From Vulcanimicrobiota bacterium (lineage in GTDB: Bacteria > Eremiobacterota > Eremiobacteria > Baltobacterales > Baltobacteraceae): DNA of 8,547 nucleotides. Under the pieces are notes generated by a model. It did no database searches, was not told the DNA's origin, and was given only the letters and a program-made list of their open reading frames with translations. The DNA lies in assembly GCA_030042755.1 (NCBI GenBank), contig JASHZC010000010.1, positions 1 to 8,547 on the forward strand, read 5' to 3'. Below, piece by piece: positions 5,675 to 8,547 of this stretch. A program made the translations under genes and the position numbers. How positions within the stretch are numbered: position 1 is the first letter of the stretch; every line of letters begins with the position of its first letter.

Positions 5675-6790
5675 ATGAGCAACAAAGGCAGCGCGATCGT
5701 CGTGGGCGGCTCATTAACCGGCCTCGCCCTCGCCATCGCGCTCGCGAAGCTCGGCGTACTCGTAAGAGTAGTCGAGCAGAACGAAGGCATGGAGCGCCTT
5801 GGTACCGGTCTCGGCGTCGACCGGCCGTTGCTCAGCTTAGTGACCGGCGTGGACGCGACTCGCTCCGGCAAAGTGCCGGCGTTGCCGGTCGTTCGCAGCT
5901 TTCGGGAGACGTCCAGCTGGCGCGCCATCTATGCTTGGTTGCGCGCCGTTGCGGATGCGACCGGCGGTATCGAGGTTTCCCAGGGGCTGCGGGTCGACGA
6001 AGTTACTCAAACGGCAAGCCGTGTGCGAGTGCGCGGGAACGCGTTCGACTACGAAGCCGATATCGTCGTGGGCGCCGACGGATACCGCAGCCTCGTTCGC
6101 CGCGTCGTCGATCCAGCGAATCCGATCGCGCGGTACGGCGGCTTTGTGATTTGGCGCGGTTTGGTCGAAGAGGCGTGGATCGACGGCGCGCCGGCGAGCT
6201 TGCGCGGCGGACGACTGCCGTATGCGGAGACCGCGCGTCTCGTAGCGTATGAGGTGCCTGGCCGCGACGGGAACGTTACTCCCGGTCATCGCCAGATCAC
6301 TTACGCGTGGTACGATGCTTCGCGGACCGCGTGGCTCCGCGACGCCGGTTTTCTCGACGGCGATGAGATCCTCGCTAGCATCGCGCCGGAGGCGATCCCC
6401 GTTGCGCTGCGCGACGAGCTGCGTCGTCTCGCAAGCACACGCTGGAGGTCGCCCGAACGTGACGTGCTCCTCGCAGCGTTGGACCGTGAAATTCTCTTCG
6501 GTACTCCGTTGACCCAATATCTCCCGACGCGGCTCTCGAACGGACGCATCGCGATCGTCGGCGATGCCGCGCACGTTGCCTCGCCGATGGTCGGCGCCGG
6601 GCTCGTTTTTGGGTTGCTCGACGGCGTCGCGCTCGGACGCGCGGTTGCCGCAGCCGGAGGAACGATTGGAACCGCCGGCGTCACGGCTCTCCGCGCCTAC
6701 GAAGCCGAGCGGTTAGAAGAGAACCGCGCGCACGTGCAGGAGAGCCTCGACGCAACTGCCGGGCTCCTGCGCGGGTTAGCCCGGCCATGA
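5675..6790 (+). CDS. FAD-dependent monooxygenase (PF01494-type aromatic hydroxylase)
   Basis: The 371-residue protein shows the class A flavoprotein hydroxylase plan. AIVVGGSLTGLALAIALA (7-24) is the FAD-binding Rossmann start, with GGSLTG in place of the commoner GxGxxG, ending in an acidic strand, VRVVEQ (30-35). The DG motif VVGADGYRSLVR lies at 131-142. IAIVGDAAHVASPMVGAGL (292-310) is the GD motif that contacts the flavin ribityl chain. The family uses NAD(P)H and O2 to hydroxylate aromatic or isoprenoid-like substrates; the substrate here is unknown. No signal peptide is present, so it should be cytoplasmic. Its stop overlaps the start of the next gene (ATGA), so it is probably translated together with the quinone oxidoreductase. 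An oxidative modification followed by quinone reduction is a plausible but unproven pairing. Confidence 0.9.
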   Translation: MSNKGSAIVVGGSLTGLALAIALAKLGVLVRVVEQNEGMERLGTGLGVDRPLLSLVTGVDATRSGKVPALPVVRSFRETSSWRAIYAWLRAVADATGGIEVSQGLRVDEVTQTASRVRVRGNAFDYEADIVVGADGYRSLVRRVVDPANPIARYGGFVIWRGLVEEAWIDGAPASLRGGRLPYAETARLVAYEVPGRDGNVTPGHRQITYAWYDASRTAWLRDAGFLDGDEILASIAPEAIPVALRDELRRLASTRWRSPERDVLLAALDREILFGTPLTQYLPTRLSNGRIAIVGDAAHVASPMVGAGLVFGLLDGVALGRAVAAAGGTIGTAGVTALRAYEAERLEENRAHVQESLDATAGLLRGLARP

Positions 6791-7731
6791 AAGCGTTTGC
6801 GATAGACCGATTCGGCGACGAAGGATCGATTCACGAGTTGCCTACCCCCGAAGTTTCGGGCGATGACGTGCTCGTTCGCGTGGTTGCCGCAGGCCTCAAT
6901 CCGCTCGACTGGAAGATCCGCGACGGTATTCGAGGCGACCGGTCGTTCCCGCTCGTGCTCGGCCAAGATTTCGCCGGAGTCGTCGTCGCGACAGGGCCAG
7001 CGGCACAGCGGTACGTCACCAACGACAGGATTTTCGGTACGACGCACGACCATGGCACGTTCGCAGAATATGCCATCGTCGGTGAGAACTCACCGCTCGA
7101 TCCGGTTGCGAAGGTTCCGGACGACGTCGGCGACGCGGACGCTGCGGCCCTCCCCACCGCCGGGCTCACCGCGCTCGCTTCGCTCAATGCGCTCGGGGTA
7201 CAGTCGAACACGCTGCTGCTGATCAACGGTGCAACCGGCGGCATCGGCATGTTTGCCTCGCAAATGGCCCGCGCACGCGGCGCGGCCGTCGTGGGGACCG
7301 TTCACTCGGGTAAAGAGGAGTTCGCGCGATCGCTCGGCGTCGACGAGACGGTTGCCTACGATCGCGAGGATGTCGTAGCCGCGCTGGCGCAGCGATACCC
7401 GAACGGCATCGACGCCTTGCTGGATCTGGTTAGTAACGCGGAGGAAATTAAACGCCTCGGCGGGCTGGTGCGCCGCGGCGGTACCGTCGTTTCGACCGTC
7501 TACACGGCGGACGTCGAGTGGTTTGAGAGCCGCGGCGTGAAGGCAATAAATATCGTCCTCACCCAGACCCCAGAATCATCGCACCACGGATTGCGCGAAC
7601 TCGTCAAGATGGTAGAAGCTGGAGCCGTGCGCGTCGTGATCTCGGAGGAGTATCAGCTCTCAGACGCCGCCGTTGCACTGGACCGCAGCAAGTCGGGAAA
7701 GGCCGGCGGAAAGATCGTACTCTTCGTCTAA
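6787..7731 (+). CDS. MDR-family NADPH:quinone oxidoreductase (zinc-independent)
   Basis: The 314-residue product is a medium-chain dehydrogenase/reductase of the quinone oxidoreductase type. VRVVAAGLNPLDWKIRDG (30-47) and LGQDFAGVVVATG (58-70) form the GroES-like substrate domain. LLINGATGGIGMFASQMA (144-161) is the NADPH-binding loop, and LGGLVRRGGTVVST (224-237) and the terminal SGKAGGKIVLFV complete the family pattern. Catalytic and structural zinc cysteines are absent, as is normal for this branch. It likely reduces quinones or alpha,beta-unsaturated carbonyls in the cytoplasm. Its ATG overlaps the monooxygenase stop by 4 nt, implying coupled translation. Its stop overlaps, by 4 nt, the stop of the convergent HxlR-type regulator. 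Proteins of that regulator family (YodB, QorR) control quinone reductases in other bacteria, which supports regulation by its neighbour but does not prove it. Confidence 0.9.
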   Translation: MKAFAIDRFGDEGSIHELPTPEVSGDDVLVRVVAAGLNPLDWKIRDGIRGDRSFPLVLGQDFAGVVVATGPAAQRYVTNDRIFGTTHDHGTFAEYAIVGENSPLDPVAKVPDDVGDADAAALPTAGLTALASLNALGVQSNTLLLINGATGGIGMFASQMARARGAAVVGTVHSGKEEFARSLGVDETVAYDREDVVAALAQRYPNGIDALLDLVSNAEEIKRLGGLVRRGGTVVSTVYTADVEWFESRGVKAINIVLTQTPESSHHGLRELVKMVEAGAVRVVISEEYQLSDAAVALDRSKSGKAGGKIVLFV

Positions 7732-8111
7732 GGCTTTCGCGCGTCGAACTGGGCTTGTGCTTGTTTGACCTCGTCGACGTGCGCGCACGCCCATTCGCCG
7801 AGCTGGCTTATCGGCCCGCACAACGTTACGCCTAGCGGCGTGAGTGCGTATTCCACCCGAGGCGGAATCTCGGGATAGAGCGTCCGCACGACCAAACCGT
7901 CGCGCTCAAGTTCGCGCAGGGTCTGCGTCAGCATCTTTTGCGAGATGCCCTCGACGTTACGGCGCAGGTCGCTAAACCGATGCGGCACTCCGTCCGACAG
8001 CAGACTCATCATCATCACGGTCCACTTGTCGGCGATGCGATCTAGGACCACGCGAATCGGGCAGTCGCGTTCGAAGGCCGGACGTGCCGTAATCTGCAGA
8101 GCGGTTTCCAT
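7728..8111 (-). CDS. HxlR/DUF24-family transcriptional regulator
   Basis: The 127-residue protein carries the HxlR signature FERDCPIRVVLDRIADKWTV (13-32), including C17, the N-terminal cysteine that in YodB- and QorR-type members senses quinones, diamide or other electrophiles by oxidation. The winged helix follows: HRFSDLRRNVEGISQKMLTQTLRELERDGLV (44-74), then a wing with Y80-PEIPPRVEYALTPLG. Two further cysteines (98, 109) could form disulfides. These proteins bind DNA as dimers and act mostly as repressors. It diverges from a yceI gene and converges with a quinone oxidoreductase gene, both plausible targets. No Shine-Dalgarno precedes the ATG at 8111; the start lies two bases after an exact repeat that may be its operator, and the mRNA may be leaderless. 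Confidence 0.92.
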   Translation of the reverse strand: METALQITARPAFERDCPIRVVLDRIADKWTVMMMSLLSDGVPHRFSDLRRNVEGISQKMLTQTLRELERDGLVVRTLYPEIPPRVEYALTPLGVTLCGPISQLGEWACAHVDEVKQAQAQFDARKP

Positions 8112-8112
8112 T

Positions 8113-8140
8113 TGGTGCCTATACTACTTTCTGGTGCCTA
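8113..8140. promoter_or_regulatory. Direct-repeat candidate operator of the HxlR regulator
   Basis: TGGTGCCTA occurs twice on the plus strand, at 8113-8121 and 8132-8140, 19 bp start to start, close to two helical turns. On the minus strand the copies bracket a TAGTAT (8126-8121), a plausible -10 box about ten bases before the hxlR ATG. A protein bound here would cover that promoter, fitting autorepression. The function is inferred from position and repetition only. Confidence 0.5.
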
Positions 8141-8213
8141 CTTGCCTTTGGGTTGTCGGTATGGAAAAGTTACTAGAACAACCTAACACAGACCGCCGCA
8201 GGAGACAAGCGGC

Positions 8214-8219
8214 AAGGAG
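8214..8219 (+). promoter_or_regulatory. Ribosome binding site of the YceI-family gene
   Basis: AAGGAG lies six bases before the ATG at 8226, a near-ideal Shine-Dalgarno that fixes this start. Confidence 0.75.
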
Positions 8220-8225
8220 CCAGCC

Positions 8226-8547
8226 ATGAGCACCCAAGTAGCCGAGACTACAACCTATGCCATCGATCCGGCGCACACCGCGGTCGAGTTTGTCGCTCGC
8301 CACCTGATGATCACGAAAGTCCGTGGACGCTTTGCCGGCGTCTCCGGCGCGATCGAGATCCAGCCCGGCAGCGACGTCCCGACCGGGATCCAAGCCCGCA
8401 TCGAAGCCGCAACGATCGACACGCGCGAGTCAAAGCGCGACGCGCATTTGCAATCGGCGGACTTCCTCGAGGTCGAAAAGCATCCCATCCTCGAGTTCGC
8501 CAGCACCCACATTGAAGGCACCGCCGCAAACTTCACGGTTCGCGGCA
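8226..8547 (+). CDS. YceI-family protein, N-terminal 107 residues, cut by the right window edge
   Basis: The frame is open from the ATG at 8226 to the window end. TYAIDPAHTAVEFVARHLMI (10-29) is the start of the YceI lipocalin-like barrel. KVRGRFAGVSGAIEI (31-45), ARIEAATIDTRESKRDAHLQSADFLEVEKHP (57-87) and ILEFAST (88-94) are all typical family segments. YceI proteins bind long isoprenoids such as polyprenyl or ubiquinone-like lipids in a hydrophobic pocket. E. coli YceI is periplasmic, but here residues 1-10 hold no signal peptide, pointing to a cytoplasmic form. It diverges from the HxlR regulator, an arrangement often seen with this family, so control from the shared region is likely. About half of the usual length of 170-190 residues is outside the window. 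Confidence 0.93.
   Translation, partial: MSTQVAETTTYAIDPAHTAVEFVARHLMITKVRGRFAGVSGAIEIQPGSDVPTGIQARIEAATIDTRESKRDAHLQSADFLEVEKHPILEFASTHIEGTAANFTVRG

Larger units (their letters stand above)
8112..8225. promoter_or_regulatory. Divergent hxlR-yceI intergenic promoter region
   Basis: This region of 114 bp separates the regulator from the yceI gene. Besides the 9-bp direct repeat it holds an AT-richer patch with TACTAC, TACTTG and TACTAG motifs, and CTAG at 8173-8176. I found no well-spaced sigma-70 promoter for yceI. Confidence 0.5.

Noticed and set aside
5837..6574. Minus-strand 245-aa frame antisense to the monooxygenase
   Set aside because: It is a typical high-GC shadow frame without motifs; the plus strand carries all flavoprotein motifs.

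Overview
The window looks like a piece of chromosome from a high-GC, probably Gram-negative bacterium. Three of its genes encode predicted lipoproteins with lipoboxes. The combination of an NHL-type propeller lipoprotein, a 'GloVer'-repeat (TIGR03803-like) lipoprotein and a secreted phosphoesterase recalls environmental groups such as Vulcanimicrobiota/Eremiobacterota (WPS-2) or Acidobacteriota. That placement is an impression, not a measurement.

Left block, minus strand (1473 down to 1). This is a thiol/metal-themed gene set. In transcription order it holds a UBP-type zinc-finger protein (1473-1123), a FrnE-like DsbA-family oxidoreductase (1099-485), a 58-residue Cys/His-rich small protein (363-187) and a second DsbA-family thioredoxin-fold protein with CPYC (159 to beyond the left edge). 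The second gene is the main discovery. Its reading frame is intact for 204 codons except for one UGA exactly at the first cysteine of the CxxC active site, giving U-P-F-C. A long hairpin follows the UGA at once, with a small apical loop and a G 22 nt downstream, which is what a bacterial SECIS element requires. The gene is therefore best read as an unrecognised selenoprotein that a standard gene caller would truncate or miss.

Middle block, plus strand (1577-7731). Six co-directional genes are closely packed. They are a six-bladed NHL/SMP-30-like propeller lipoprotein, a single-domain rhodanese, a lipoprotein phosphoesterase of the acid phosphatase/phospholipase C family, a seven-repeat GloVer propeller lipoprotein, an FAD-dependent aromatic-type monooxygenase, and an MDR-family NADPH:quinone oxidoreductase whose start overlaps the preceding stop by 4 nt.

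Right block. An HxlR/DUF24 regulator (8111-7728, minus) converges on the quinone oxidoreductase with a 4-nt overlap of stop codons, and diverges from a YceI-family gene that runs off the right edge (8226 onward). The divergent region carries two perfect 9-bp direct repeats 19 bp apart that bracket a possible -10 box of hxlR, a good candidate operator. The right-hand genes share a quinone/electrophile theme. The left-hand genes, plus the rhodanese, share a thiol-redox theme.
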